A stretch of DNA of 64,000 nucleotides from contig CAIUPP010000075.1 in the NCBI GenBank assembly GCA_903901045.1, positions 37,051 through 101,050 on the forward strand. The letters run 5' to 3'. This document shows, piece after piece, positions 50,071 through 58,079 of the stretch. This DNA is from an uncultured Planctomycetota bacterium (GTDB lineage: Bacteria > Planctomycetota > Brocadiia > CAIUPP01). The first letter of the stretch is position 1; each line of letters starts with the position of its first letter. Position numbers and translations under genes: made by a program. The notes beneath the pieces are model-generated. The model was not told where the DNA came from. It worked only from the letters and a program-made list of their open reading frames with translations, and searched no databases.

Positions 50071-50979
50071 GTGGCCATTCCAGACTTCCAGAGTTGCATG
50101 TTGCCCCTCCTGCAGTTCCACTCAGACGGGAAGGAACACAATTTCCGTGAAATGGTGGAAGCACTTGCAAAGGTGTTCCAACTGACGAAAGAAGAGCAAG
50201 GAGAGTTGATACGCAGCGGGACTAGCAAGTTCGATAATCGCGTCGGCTGGGCCAGAACTTATCTCAAGAAGGCTGGCTTGCTGTCAGCTCCCAGAAGAGG
50301 CCTGATGGCAATTACGCCCAGTGGGCTTGAACTTCTCAGGCAGGAGCCCGACTCAATCAATATCAGCTTACTCTCTCAGTTCGAGGAATTCAGGCAATTC
50401 CGCGCATTGCGGCACCCGAAAACAGGTGGAGTGTTGGAACCAGAATCTGAATCCACTGAAACGACACCGGAAGAAGCGCTGGAGAATGCCTATCAGAAGC
50501 TTCGCACCGACCTCGCCTCTGACCTGCTTCTGCGCATGAGGACATGCTCGCCAACCTTCTTTGAACGTCTCGTCGTTGAAGTCATCGTAAAGATGGGCTA
50601 TGGCGGCACTCTGCAAGACGCGGGGCGAGCTGTTGGGCGCAGTGGCGATGAAGGAATTGACGGCATTATTAAGGAAGATAAGCTGGGGCTGGATGTAATT
50701 TACATTCAGGCGAAGAAGTGGGAGAACACGGTTGGAAGGCCCGAAATCCAGAAGTTTGTCGGTGCGTTAACCGGCCAACGTGCAAGAAAAGGCATTTTCA
50801 TTACAACGTCGGACTTTTCAGCCGAAGCCGTGGAGTACGTCAATCGGATTGACGCCAAGGTTGTGCTGATTGACGGGGAAACGCTTGCGGGTTTGATGAT
50901 TGACCACAGCGTCGGCGTATCCACTGTTACAGCGTACGAACTCAAGAAGGTGGACTCTGACTACTTCTCGGAAGAGTAG
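50071..50979 (+). CDS. mrr: Mrr-type restriction endonuclease
   Basis: 302 residues from a GTG start (Shine-Dalgarno AAAGGGGAAA). The N-terminal winged-helix domain (about 1-95) has PLLQFHSDGKEHNFREMVEA and RTYLKKAGLLSAPRRGLMAI. The C-terminal nuclease domain has ERLVVEVIVKMGYGG, then DEGIDGIIKEDKLGLDVIYI followed by QAKKW, the D...(Q/E)xK catalytic motif of Mrr with Gln in place of Glu, as is usual in this family. Mrr cuts methylated foreign DNA and needs no methylase partner. Base composition is visibly less GC-rich than the neighbours, pointing to horizontal transfer. Confidence 0.95.
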   Translation: MAIPDFQSCMLPLLQFHSDGKEHNFREMVEALAKVFQLTKEEQGELIRSGTSKFDNRVGWARTYLKKAGLLSAPRRGLMAITPSGLELLRQEPDSINISLLSQFEEFRQFRALRHPKTGGVLEPESESTETTPEEALENAYQKLRTDLASDLLLRMRTCSPTFFERLVVEVIVKMGYGGTLQDAGRAVGRSGDEGIDGIIKEDKLGLDVIYIQAKKWENTVGRPEIQKFVGALTGQRARKGIFITTSDFSAEAVEYVNRIDAKVVLIDGETLAGLMIDHSVGVSTVTAYELKKVDSDYFSEE

Positions 50980-51064
50980 GCCAGCCAGAACGACGCAGTC
51001 ACAGCCGTGGATGACGAAGCTCTCCCCATGGTAAGATATGGTTGTCCCGTACGGAGGAATGAAA

Positions 51065-51268
51065 ATGAAACTTAAGGTCATTATCCACAAGGCGGAAGAA
51101 GGCGGTTTCTGGGCTGAAGTCCCGGCCATCCCCGGCTGCGCAACGCAGGGGGAGACGATGAAGGAACTAATCGAGAACCTCTATGATGCCGTCGAAGGCT
51201 GTCTGAGCATCGACTTGGACGAGGTCAAGATCAAGCGCAGCGACCTGGTTATGGACTTGGCCGTCTGA
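51065..51268 (+). CDS. hicB: HicB-family antitoxin
   Basis: The ATG at 51,065, 7 nt after GGAGG, gives 67 residues (an ATG 6 bp upstream is too close to the Shine-Dalgarno). The sequence LKVIIHKAEEGGFWAEVPAI, PGCATQGETMKELIENLYDA is the partially degraded RNase-H-like fold of HicB antitoxins. No C-terminal DNA-binding domain is visible, so this is the short HicB type. The hicA frame starts 1 nt after its stop. The order hicB-hicA is the reverse of the E. coli order but common. Confidence 0.9.
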   Translation: MKLKVIIHKAEEGGFWAEVPAIPGCATQGETMKELIENLYDAVEGCLSIDLDEVKIKRSDLVMDLAV

Positions 51269-51269
51269 T

Positions 51270-51476
51270 ATGAAGAAGATCAGCGGGAAACGGATGAGCA
51301 GCTTCCTTGCGTCGAAGGGCTGGACGCTGGCTCGCGTAACGGGGAGCCACCACATTTTCATGCGGCCGGGAGTCAACTTACGCATCACTGTGCCGGCGCA
51401 TGGCAACATGGATCTCTAGAGCGGCCTTCAGCGGTCCATCATGAAACTCGCGGGAATTTCAGAGGAAGAATTGTAA
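51270..51476 (+). pseudogene. hicA: hicA toxin gene interrupted by an in-frame TAG
   Basis: The ATG at 51,270 opens KKISGKRMSSFLASKGWTLA, then RVTGSHHIFMRPGVNLRITV and PAHGNMDL, a good HicA match including the catalytic His in GSHHIF. At 51,417 an in-frame TAG stops it after 49 residues. Reading past the TAG gives SGLQRSIMKLAGISEEEL and a TAA at 51,474, exactly the conserved HicA C-terminus. One substitution has therefore truncated a 68-residue toxin. The toxin is probably inactive or weakened while the antitoxin remains intact. A sequencing error is the main alternative. Confidence 0.88.
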
Positions 51477-51486
51477 GCGCCCCTTC

Positions 51487-52953
51487 TCACCCCGTCTCGC
51501 CCCCCGCTTCGCCATCCTCTTTTTCCACCCGGTTGCGGCCGTTGCGCTTCGCTTTGTAGAGAGCCTGATCGGCGCGGCGCAGAAGGCTGTCCTCGTTCTC
51601 GCCGGGGCGGTATTGCGCCACGCCGAGGCTGATCGTGATCTTGATCTCGTTCCCCTCGTACGGCTCGGTGAACCGCTCCACCTCCATCCGCAGCTTCTCC
51701 GCCATCTTGAGCGCCTGCTCCAGCGAGCACCCTTTGAGGAGAATCAGGAATTCCTCTCCGCCCCACCGGCACAGCACGTCGGATGCGCGGATGTGGGCGG
51801 CCATCGTCTTGACGATATGCTGGAGGACCAGGTCCCCTGCGGCATGCCCGAACCGGTCGTTCACCCTCTTGAACCGGTCGATATCCACCAGAACCGTCGA
51901 AAGCTCCTCTTTGGTTCTCTCAGCGTGAAGCACCGCCTCCTGGAACAGCACATCGAGCGCGCGCCGGTTGTACGCGCCGGTCAGCTTGTCCGTGGTCGCC
52001 ATCTGCTCGATGGTGCGCTGGTACGAAGCGATGGTCAGGTTCGTCAGCGTCAGGGTCACGACGATGACAATCCCGCAGATCGTCAGGTTGATCAGGAGGA
52101 TGTGGAAAATACTCCGCACCGCCCGGTCCTCCTCCTGCTCGACCAGCAGCGTCCACTTGAACTCCTCGATGTACCGCGTATGGAGGTGGATCGTCTTGCC
52201 ATCCGCCCGGTACACGAAGACCCCCGCCGGTTGCGCGAGGACTTCATCCGCAATGCGCTTCAACCCCGGCATCTCGTGAATGTTCTCCGTCTTGTCCGGG
52301 AACTGCCTGCCGTGAAGCCGGATGATCCCGTCCTTGTCCACGAAGTAGATCCGGCGGTTGTACCGCTCCTGGTAATTCTCGATGAGTTTCTTCACCGCGC
52401 TCACCGTCAGCCCCACCCCCGTGGCGCCGATGAACTTGCCGTCGTAGTCCTGCACGCGGTAATTGATGAAAATGGTCATCGTGTCCCGGTTGGCCAGGTC
52501 CGGGTCCACGTTGATCTCGTAGTCATCCTTCATCTGCCGCACGCGGTAGTACCACACGTCGCGAGGTTCCGTCGGGCTGACCTTCTTGAGAATGCCGTCG
52601 GCGTGATAGTAAAGGCTCGTGCGGTCCGAGACGAAGAAACTGGTGACGGTGCGGTACCGGGTTCGGATATCCTGCAGGTAGCGGACCATGTGGGATTCGT
52701 CCTGCTCGCCGTGGAGCACCCAGTCGCGCACAAAGGTGTCCGTCGCCATCAGGGAGGAGATGAAGATGGGTTGCAGCAGGTCGCGCTGGATTTCGGAGTA
52801 GATATTGTCGCTGGTCAGCGGCAATTCGCTCTGCGCAATCTGCGTGCGCAGCGAAGCGCGCGATACGAAGAAACTCGTCAGGCTGGTGACCAGAAAACCC
52901 ACCACCAGCAGGAGGCTGACGATTGAGATGAGCCGGCGCTGTCTCTTGGGCAT
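51487..52953 (-). CDS. membrane-bound diguanylate cyclase (dCache sensor plus GGDEF)
   Basis: The ATG at 52,953 gives 488 residues. First transmembrane helix LISIVSLLLVVGFLVTSLTS, then a periplasmic sensor (about 40-290) of dCache type (YYRVRQMKDDYEINVDPDLA, DTMTIFINYRV, GKFIGATGVGL), a second transmembrane helix (LLINLTICGIVIVVTLTLTN), and a GGDEF domain starting TTDKLTGAYNRRALDVLF. The active-site loop is WGGEEFL, an active form, and RASD five residues before it matches the inhibitory I-site. It should make c-di-GMP in response to a small extracellular ligand. It is convergent with hicA. Confidence 0.93.
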   Translation of the reverse strand: MPKRQRRLISIVSLLLVVGFLVTSLTSFFVSRASLRTQIAQSELPLTSDNIYSEIQRDLLQPIFISSLMATDTFVRDWVLHGEQDESHMVRYLQDIRTRYRTVTSFFVSDRTSLYYHADGILKKVSPTEPRDVWYYRVRQMKDDYEINVDPDLANRDTMTIFINYRVQDYDGKFIGATGVGLTVSAVKKLIENYQERYNRRIYFVDKDGIIRLHGRQFPDKTENIHEMPGLKRIADEVLAQPAGVFVYRADGKTIHLHTRYIEEFKWTLLVEQEEDRAVRSIFHILLINLTICGIVIVVTLTLTNLTIASYQRTIEQMATTDKLTGAYNRRALDVLFQEAVLHAERTKEELSTVLVDIDRFKRVNDRFGHAAGDLVLQHIVKTMAAHIRASDVLCRWGGEEFLILLKGCSLEQALKMAEKLRMEVERFTEPYEGNEIKITISLGVAQYRPGENEDSLLRRADQALYKAKRNGRNRVEKEDGEAGGETG

Positions 52954-53007
52954 TCGCTGATCGTACTCTGCCGCGCTCCACGCAGTCAACCGGGCGGGAA
53001 CTGGGGC

Positions 53008-53157
53008 AGTGTCTCACTTTGGCGCGGCGTGTCGTCATTGCGAGCGAAGCGAAGCCATCTTCGGCAGGATTGGCCCCAGCATAATTGAGGTCTTCCTGAG
53101 CCAAAGATGCTTCGTCGCGACGCTCCTCGCAATGACGCCTCGCCAAAGTGAGACACT
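53008..53157. repeat. 150-bp element with 17-bp perfect terminal inverted repeats
   Basis: The ends are AGTGTCTCACTTTGGCG (53,008-53,024) and its exact complement (53,141-53,157). Just inside are GTCATTGCGAGCGAAGCGAA and, in inverse, GTCATTGCGAGGAGCG, the very widespread GTCATTGCGAG repeat. No target duplication is evident. The right end forms part of the stop codon of the ORF6N gene. The element looks like a small non-autonomous insertion or a nested palindromic repeat. Confidence 0.8.
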
Positions 53158-53731
53158 ACCGGGAGCGGGACCTCTTCCGGCGATAAGTTGCGGCGGCTTC
53201 CTTGACCTTGAAGCCGATCTGACGCCCCTCCGGCTCAGGCGGCGGCAACACGGCAAGACGCCGGATGGCGTCCACGATCTCGCGGATCGCGGTGTCATGC
53301 GTCGCAAATCGCCGTTCAAGCTCTGTCAACCGTGCTGCAAGTTCCTTATGTTCAGCCAGCATTTCCTTGAGCTTGACGAAGGCGCGAACGACATACACAC
53401 TTACTTCGATAGCGCATGCGCTGTTGAGCACACTGGCGGCCATTATGGCGCCGTGTTCGGTGAAGACGAACGGAGCATAGCGCCGTCCGCCGTACTCTGA
53501 ACTTGAGGTCGCAAGTTGCGACCTCAAGTTAGCTGCCTCGTCGGCGGTCAGTTGGAACATGAAGTCTGGGGGAAACCGTCCTCGGTTGCGTTTGACCTGT
53601 TCGTTAAAGCGTTTTGTAGTCACACCGTACAACGCCGCCAAATCGCTGTCCAGCATCACTCTCTGGCCACGGATCATCAGGATGCTCTGCGTTATGTGCT
53701 CGACCCGTACCAAGTCACGGTCATCGCTCAT
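53156..53731 (-). CDS. ORF6N-domain DNA-binding protein
   Basis: The ATG at 53,731 after GAGGGGCGAGA gives 191 residues. The ORF6N domain is at the start: IRGQRVMLDSDLAALYGVTT, KRFNEQVKRNRGRFPPDFMF, FVFTEHGAIMAASVLNS. A coiled-coil-like stretch (KLKEMLAEHKELAARLTELE) and a basic tail (YRRKRSRSR) follow. Such proteins are phage- or island-derived, often beside restriction or toxin genes, with poorly known roles. The stop codon (TAG, 53,158-53,156) lies across the edge of the 53,008-53,157 element, so the C-terminus may have been set by that insertion. Confidence 0.85.
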   Translation of the reverse strand: MSDDRDLVRVEHITQSILMIRGQRVMLDSDLAALYGVTTKRFNEQVKRNRGRFPPDFMFQLTADEAANLRSQLATSSSEYGGRRYAPFVFTEHGAIMAASVLNSACAIEVSVYVVRAFVKLKEMLAEHKELAARLTELERRFATHDTAIREIVDAIRRLAVLPPPEPEGRQIGFKVKEAAATYRRKRSRSR

Positions 53732-53815
53732 TCTCGCCCCTCCTGTTCCACAGAAGATCACCAGTCCGCGCTTAGCCGCGTTCAAGATGCCAATTTGGCA
53801 TCTTGAAGACGCGCC

Positions 53816-54595
53816 TCACCAGTTCATCCTCATCGGCAGTCCCAGGGCGTTCAACTCCCGCTTCAACTCCGGGATGGTGGTTTCGCGGCGGTGGATGATG
53901 GAGGCGACGATGGCGGCGTCCGCCTTCCCCTCGGTGCAGACGTCGTAGATGTGCTGCGCGCTGCCGCCGCCGCCGGAGGCGATGACGGGGATGCCGACCG
54001 CCTCGGCCATCAGGCGCGTGAGCGGCAGGTCGTAACCGGCGCGCGCGCCATCCTGGTCGATGGAGTTGACGCACAGCTCCCCCGCGCCGAGCCCTTCACC
54101 GCGCCTGGCCCACTCGATGGCATCCAGCCCCGTCGCCGTGCGCGCGCCGTCGATGAATATCTCGAACCCGCTGGGAATCTTCTCGCTCTTCGGCACGCGC
54201 TGCACCTGCATGCTCAGCACCACGCACTGGCTGCCGAACGCCTTCGCCCCCTCCGCGATCACGGCGGGGTTGCGCACCGCGCCGGAGTCCACGCTCACCT
54301 TCTCCGCCCCGGCCAGCAGCACCTTGCGCATATCCTCCAGCGTGCGCAGCCCGCCGCCGACGCTGAAGGGAATGTAGATCGCCTCCGCCACGCGGCGCAC
54401 CACCTCCAGCATGATGTCGCGCCGTTCGTTGCTGGCGGTAATATCGTAGAAGACCAGCTCATCCGCCCCCTCTTCGTAATACAGACGGGCGAAATCCACC
54501 GGGTCGCCGATGTCCACATTCCCCTTGAACTTGATCCCCTTGGTCACCTTGCCGGCGCGCACGTCGAGGCAGGGAATGATCCGCTTGGTCAGCAT
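53816..54595 (-). CDS. hisF: imidazole glycerol phosphate synthase, cyclase subunit
   Basis: 259 residues, standard length. A (beta/alpha)8 barrel with [19 protein letters not shown] (catalytic Asp11), [41 protein letters not shown] (catalytic Asp near 177 in this numbering) and [12 protein letters not shown]. With HisH it makes IGP and AICAR in histidine synthesis. It overlaps hisH by 7 bp. An insertion near residue 130-150 ([20 protein letters not shown]) is in the range seen in the family. Confidence 0.97.
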   Translation of the reverse strand: MLTKRIIPCLDVRAGKVTKGIKFKGNVDIGDPVDFARLYYEEGADELVFYDITASNERRDIMLEVVRRVAEAIYIPFSVGGGLRTLEDMRKVLLAGAEKVSVDSGAVRNPAVIAEGAKAFGSQCVVLSMQVQRVPKSEKIPSGFEIFIDGARTATGLDAIEWARRGEGLGAGELCVNSIDQDGARAGYDLPLTRLMAEAVGIPVIASGGGGSAQHIYDVCTEGKADAAIVASIIHRRETTIPELKRELNALGLPMRMNW

Positions 54596-55233
54596 GGAAA
54601 CCTCCCGCTTGCGGTGAGCGGAGCCGAACCGTCCCAGCGGCAGAAGTTGTCGAGCATCTTCAGCCCGACTTTGCCGCTCTTCTCAAGGTGGAATTGCGTG
54701 GCCACGAGGTTCCCGCAGCCGACGACGGAGGCGAAGGAGATGCCGTATTTCGTGCATGCGAAGACCAGCTCCGGGCTCGCGGGCGCGGGGTAGTAGGAGT
54801 TGACGAAATAGAACTCCGCGCCATCGGGCACCCCCTCGAACAGCGGGTGCGGCGCGGCATAGCGCACGGCGTTCCATCCGATCTGCGGCACCTTGCCGAC
54901 GCTCGGCGGGAAGCGCTTCACCTCGCCGGGAATCAGCCCCAGGCAAGTCGCGCCGTTCTCCTCGGAGCGCTCGAAAATTACCTGCACGCCGATGCAGATC
55001 CCCAGCAGCGGCTTGCCCGCGCGATAGACCTCCTCGGCGAGGACTTTGTCCAGCCCGAGCCGGCGCAGGTTGGCCATGCTCTCACCCGCCGCGCCGACGC
55101 CGGGGAAGATGACGCGTTCCGCGGCGCGGATCTTCTGCGGGTCGTCGGTAATCTCCGCGTCATGCCCGAGGTGCTTCACCGCGCGCAGCACGCTGGTGAG
55201 GTTCCCGGCGCGATAGTCCACTATGGCGATCAA
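54589..55233 (-). CDS. hisH: imidazole glycerol phosphate synthase, glutamine amidotransferase subunit
   Basis: 214 residues from a TTG start, supported by GGAAGGAGAGAGC immediately upstream and by the family start [17 protein letters not shown]. The class I amidotransferase triad is present: nucleophile in [14 protein letters not shown], His and Glu in [12 protein letters not shown] (Leu where Pro is usual). The oxyanion strand reads [13 protein letters not shown]. It feeds ammonia to HisF. The C-terminal tail [12 protein letters not shown] runs into the hisF start and looks like a short non-conserved extension. Confidence 0.95.
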   Translation of the reverse strand: MIAIVDYRAGNLTSVLRAVKHLGHDAEITDDPQKIRAAERVIFPGVGAAGESMANLRRLGLDKVLAEEVYRAGKPLLGICIGVQVIFERSEENGATCLGLIPGEVKRFPPSVGKVPQIGWNAVRYAAPHPLFEGVPDGAEFYFVNSYYPAPASPELVFACTKYGISFASVVGCGNLVATQFHLEKSGKVGLKMLDNFCRWDGSAPLTASGRFPC

Positions 55234-55298
55234 AGCTCTCTCCTTCCGACTAGAGATTAGCGGACGCGGGGCGCTTTTTCAAACGACAGCTCCGGGGT

Positions 55299-55380
55299 TC
55301 GCCACGGAGGGCCACAGAGAACCACGGAGAAGAAGGAAACGGCTGGAACCGCCGATGAACGCCGATAGACGCAGATACAG
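55299..55380. repeat. degenerate CACGGAG and GATGAACGC repeats upstream of the MITE
   Basis: GCCACGGAGGGCCACAGAG and ACCACGGAGAAGAAGG are followed by CCGCCGATGAACGCCGATAG and ACGCAGATAC. Inverted fragments of the same family (TCTGCGTTCATCGGCGGTTG) lie on the far side of the MITE near 55,722-55,748. Confidence 0.6.
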
Positions 55381-55383
55381 GAG

Positions 55384-55680
55384 TTACGACTCTGCTCTGT
55401 TGAAACCATCGTCCGTCGATCGGCCGTCCCGCCGTTCGACGTTGCTCACGGCCCTGAGCCTGCCGAAGGGGAGGGACGGCAAGATAATAGCCCAGCACTT
55501 CAGTGATGGGGCAGGCAGACGCCCCCACCCCCTTCCCCTCCCCCACATGGTTGTGGGGGAGGGGAGTGAGAGGAGGGGGTCCTCCTTTTTCCCGCCAGTG
55601 AACTGGCGGGCTATTTTCATTCTGTCCCTACGGGACGAACAACAAAGAACGGCCATGGTTTCAACAGAGCATTACGACTC
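55384..55680. mobile_element. 279-bp MITE-like element with 9-bp target-site duplication
   Basis: The element spans 55,393-55,671. Its ends are TGCTCTGTTGAAACCAT and the exact complement (17 bp, perfect). The flanks TTACGACTC (55,384-55,392) and TTACGACTC (55,672-55,680) are an exact 9-bp direct duplication, showing transposition. No ORF lies inside. The interior has GCCGTCCC...GGGACGGC, GCCCAGCACTTCAGTG and a G/C-rich palindrome (CCTCCCCCAC/GTGGGGGAGG). Such elements move with the transposase of a related full-length IS; a 9-bp duplication narrows the possible IS families. A second copy starts at 63,846. Confidence 0.92.
55432..55471. repeat. 40-bp insertion nested in the MITE
   Basis: Compared with the second copy, where GCCGTCCCG and AGGGACGGC are separated by a single T, this copy has 40 bp between them, containing CGGCCCTGAGCCTGCCGAAG. 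It resembles the widespread CCCTTCGACAGGCTCAGGGC repeat (recalled, not searched). Confidence 0.75.
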
Positions 55681-55858
55681 CATATGCTGCTCCGCAGGCT
55701 TATGATATTGACTTCGCATCGGCGTCCATCTGCGTTCATCGGCGGTTGCCATCGCCTCGCCGTTCTTCGTGTCCGCGGTGAAACTCCCCCCGCCGAATTG
55801 ACTCCCTTTTCTCGCGGCGGGTAAGATGGCGGCGCAACGTCTTGGGAAAGAGAGACCA

Positions 55859-57088
55859 ATGGCGGGATATGACTTGATCGTCGTGGGGGGCGGGCCGGCG
55901 GGGATGATGGCCGCCGGGCGTGCCGCCGAACGCGGACGCCGCGTACTGCTGCTCGAAAAGGGCCCCTCCCTCGGGCGCAAGCTGCTCATCACCGCGGGGG
56001 GCCGGTGCAACATCACCAACAGCGCCGCGCTTCCGGAATTCCTCAAAGCGTTCGGCCGCCAGGGGGAGTTCCTCCGCGACGCCTTCAAGAGCTTCAGCAA
56101 CCTGGAACTGCTCGCCTGGCTCCACAGCCGAAAAATCGAGACCATCGAGGAGCGCAAGGGACGCATCTTCCCCGCCAGCCAGGATGCGCGCGACATCCTG
56201 CGCGCACTGATGGAGTTCATGGCCGCCGCCGGAGCAGAGGCGCAGACGCAGCGTCCCGTGGAGAAACTGTGGATCGAAGGGGGCGCCCTGCGCGGCGTGG
56301 TGGCGCGCGGCAGGATCGAGTCCGCCAGCGTGCTGCTGGCCACCGGCGGTTTGAGCTACCCCGCCACCGGCTGCACCGGGGATGGCTACGCCCTCGCGCG
56401 CGCGGCGGGGCACAGCATCGCGCCGACTTTCCCCGCGGTGGTGGCGTTCGAGACGGTGGAAACCTGGCCGCGCGAAATTCAGGGGACGCCGATCAAGAAC
56501 GTCCAACTCCGCGCCACCTGCGGCGAGCGCAAAGTGGCGGAGATTTTCGGCGAGGCGCTCTGGACGCATTACGGCATCAGCGGACCCGCCGTGCTGGACA
56601 TCAGCCGGGAGATCGTCCCGGCCCTGGCGGCGGGCGAGCCGGTGACGCTCCGCCTCGACCTGCGCCCCAACGACACGGAGGAGGCGCTGGACGAGCGGCT
56701 GCTCTTCGCAATCAAGAAGGATGGAAAAAAGCAGGTGCAGAGCGTGCTGGGGGACTGGGTCGCCGCGCGCACAGCCACAACCCTGCTGCGTCTGGCGGAA
56801 GTGGACGCGAAGAAGAAGATGAACCAGGTCAGCAAGTCCGACCGCAAGCGCATCGTGCGCACGGTGAAACACCTTGAACTGCATCTGGCGCGCCCGCGAC
56901 CCATCGAAGAAGCCATCGTCACCGGCGGCGGCGTCGCCCTCTCCGAAGTGGACCCGCGCCGCATGGAATCGCGCCTGCTCAAGGGGCTCCACTTCGCAGG
57001 CGAACTGCTCGATCTGGCCGGGCCCTCCGGCGGGTACAATCTACAGGCAGCGTTCTCGACGGGGTACCTCGTCGGCGAAATCGTTTGA
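55859..57088 (+). CDS. BaiN/HI0933-like FAD-dependent oxidoreductase
   Basis: The ATG at 55,859 after GAAAGAGAGACC gives 409 residues, the usual family length; the frame extends upstream without support. FAD motif GYDLIVVGGGPAGMMAAGRA, the family signature GRKLLITAGGRCNITNSA, SVLLATGGLSYPATGCTGDG, FPAVVAFET, HYGISGPAVLDIS, and the C-terminal EAIVTGGGVALSEVDPRRME and GPSGGYNLQAAFSTG. Family members are widespread flavoproteins; some reduce steroid or other ene bonds, most have no proven role. It is flanked by repeats, with no operon partner. Confidence 0.88.
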   Translation: MAGYDLIVVGGGPAGMMAAGRAAERGRRVLLLEKGPSLGRKLLITAGGRCNITNSAALPEFLKAFGRQGEFLRDAFKSFSNLELLAWLHSRKIETIEERKGRIFPASQDARDILRALMEFMAAAGAEAQTQRPVEKLWIEGGALRGVVARGRIESASVLLATGGLSYPATGCTGDGYALARAAGHSIAPTFPAVVAFETVETWPREIQGTPIKNVQLRATCGERKVAEIFGEALWTHYGISGPAVLDISREIVPALAAGEPVTLRLDLRPNDTEEALDERLLFAIKKDGKKQVQSVLGDWVAARTATTLLRLAEVDAKKKMNQVSKSDRKRIVRTVKHLELHLARPRPIEEAIVTGGGVALSEVDPRRMESRLLKGLHFAGELLDLAGPSGGYNLQAAFSTGYLVGEIV

Positions 57089-57309
57089 CTTCTGGTTCCT
57101 GCACAACATTTCGCCACAGAGCGCCACGGAGAACGGCTACACAATTGAAACCGCCGATGAACGCAGATAAACGCGGATACGAAACTCATAAGTGCACGAA
57201 CTGACTGAAAATGTCTTTCTTGCTTTCCTATCGGCGTATTTCTGCTGGATTCTCTTCGCACTGACTGCTATATTCGCTTGGTTTCTATTTGGGGCATGGA
57301 GGGACAAAG
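57089..57309. other. intergenic repeats and a possible small membrane ORF
   Basis: CACAGAGCGCCACGGAG (57,115-57,131) and CCGCCGATGAACGCAGATAA (57,153-57,172) belong to the dispersed repeat family. From 57,192 a short frame reads HELTENVFLAFLSAYFCWIL then a hydrophobic FALTAIFAWFLFGAW, which could be a single-pass membrane peptide running into the next gene in another frame. There is no clear ribosome-binding site, so I do not call it a gene. Confidence 0.35.
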
Positions 57310-57849
57310 TTGACAACACGCGACATTGGGGCGCTCGGCCTCCGGCTTGTAGGTCTTTGGCAAATCGTTGTCGCCATCTCTACTCTGGACGTTTTGGCGT
57401 ACCTGCTATATGCCCTGTGCAACAACACCGAACCCACTAATTTCACTTTGCTGCCGTTACTTGTCTACGGTGCGCCGCCGGCCCTTCACGCAGGGCTCGG
57501 CATCCTGCTTCTCATCTATGGCGAAAAACTGGCCACGATGTTTTTTGGAACCACCGACGTCGGCCCCATTGTCATTACGGCAAAGGAACTTCAGGCTGTA
57601 GCGTTTTCCGTAGCCGGCGTCTTGGTCTTCTTTTCGGGCGTGCTGGATATCCCGCAGATTGTAGCCACATGCATCACGACGGCCCCAACAGGTTCATCTT
57701 ATGGCCGCACAGTTTGGGGCCACTCAGCGCAAGCCATTCTCCGACTCAGCTTCGGCGTCGTCTTATTCCTCAACGCACAAGGCATATCAAGCCTATGGCG
57801 CTCCTGCCGCATCTTCGGCCATCCGCAACCTCCGACCAACCAAGTCTGA
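57310..57849 (+). CDS. hypothetical multi-pass membrane protein
   Basis: The TTG at 57,310 lies 5-6 nt after GGAGGGA and would give 179 residues (TTRDIGALGLRLVGLWQIVV). Hydrophobic segments are LVGLWQIVVAISTLDVLAYL, LLPLLVYGAPPALHAGLGIL, LQAVAFSVAGVLVFFSGVL and ILRLSFGVVLFLNAQGISSL, so four transmembrane helices are likely. No family is recognised. Codon use is less GC-biased than neighbours, suggesting acquired DNA. The start is uncertain; a TTG at 57,289 is also in frame. Confidence 0.6.
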   Translation: MTTRDIGALGLRLVGLWQIVVAISTLDVLAYLLYALCNNTEPTNFTLLPLLVYGAPPALHAGLGILLLIYGEKLATMFFGTTDVGPIVITAKELQAVAFSVAGVLVFFSGVLDIPQIVATCITTAPTGSSYGRTVWGHSAQAILRLSFGVVLFLNAQGISSLWRSCRIFGHPQPPTNQV

Positions 57850-57973
57850 GCTTCCCGCCCATCGGGATGAACCTGTGTCCTGTGGCTAGCGTCATCGCTG
57901 CCGTTGACCTCCAACGCCGTTCTCCGTGGTTCCCCATGGTGAAAGCCGTCGCCGTTTCTCCCCCCACTCCGAT

Positions 57974-58002
57974 TTGTCTATTCCCCCCGTTCCGGCTACA
58001 AT
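57974..58002 (+). promoter_or_regulatory. sigma70 promoter of typA
   Basis: TTGTCT (57,974-57,979), 17 bp, TACAAT (57,997-58,002). The leader to the GTG start is about 70 nt. Confidence 0.5.
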
Positions 58003-58079
58003 AGTGTAACTGCATCATTCGGTCGCGATGCAAGGCGGCCGAGTCGCGTTTCCGCTAACCCATTGACGAGAGAACTCCG

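Noticed and set aside
52523..53146. 207-codon minus-strand frame overlapping the GGDEF N-terminus
   Set aside because: Its start is a translation of the GTCATTGCGAG repeat and it continues out of frame through the GGDEF gene; not a protein gene.
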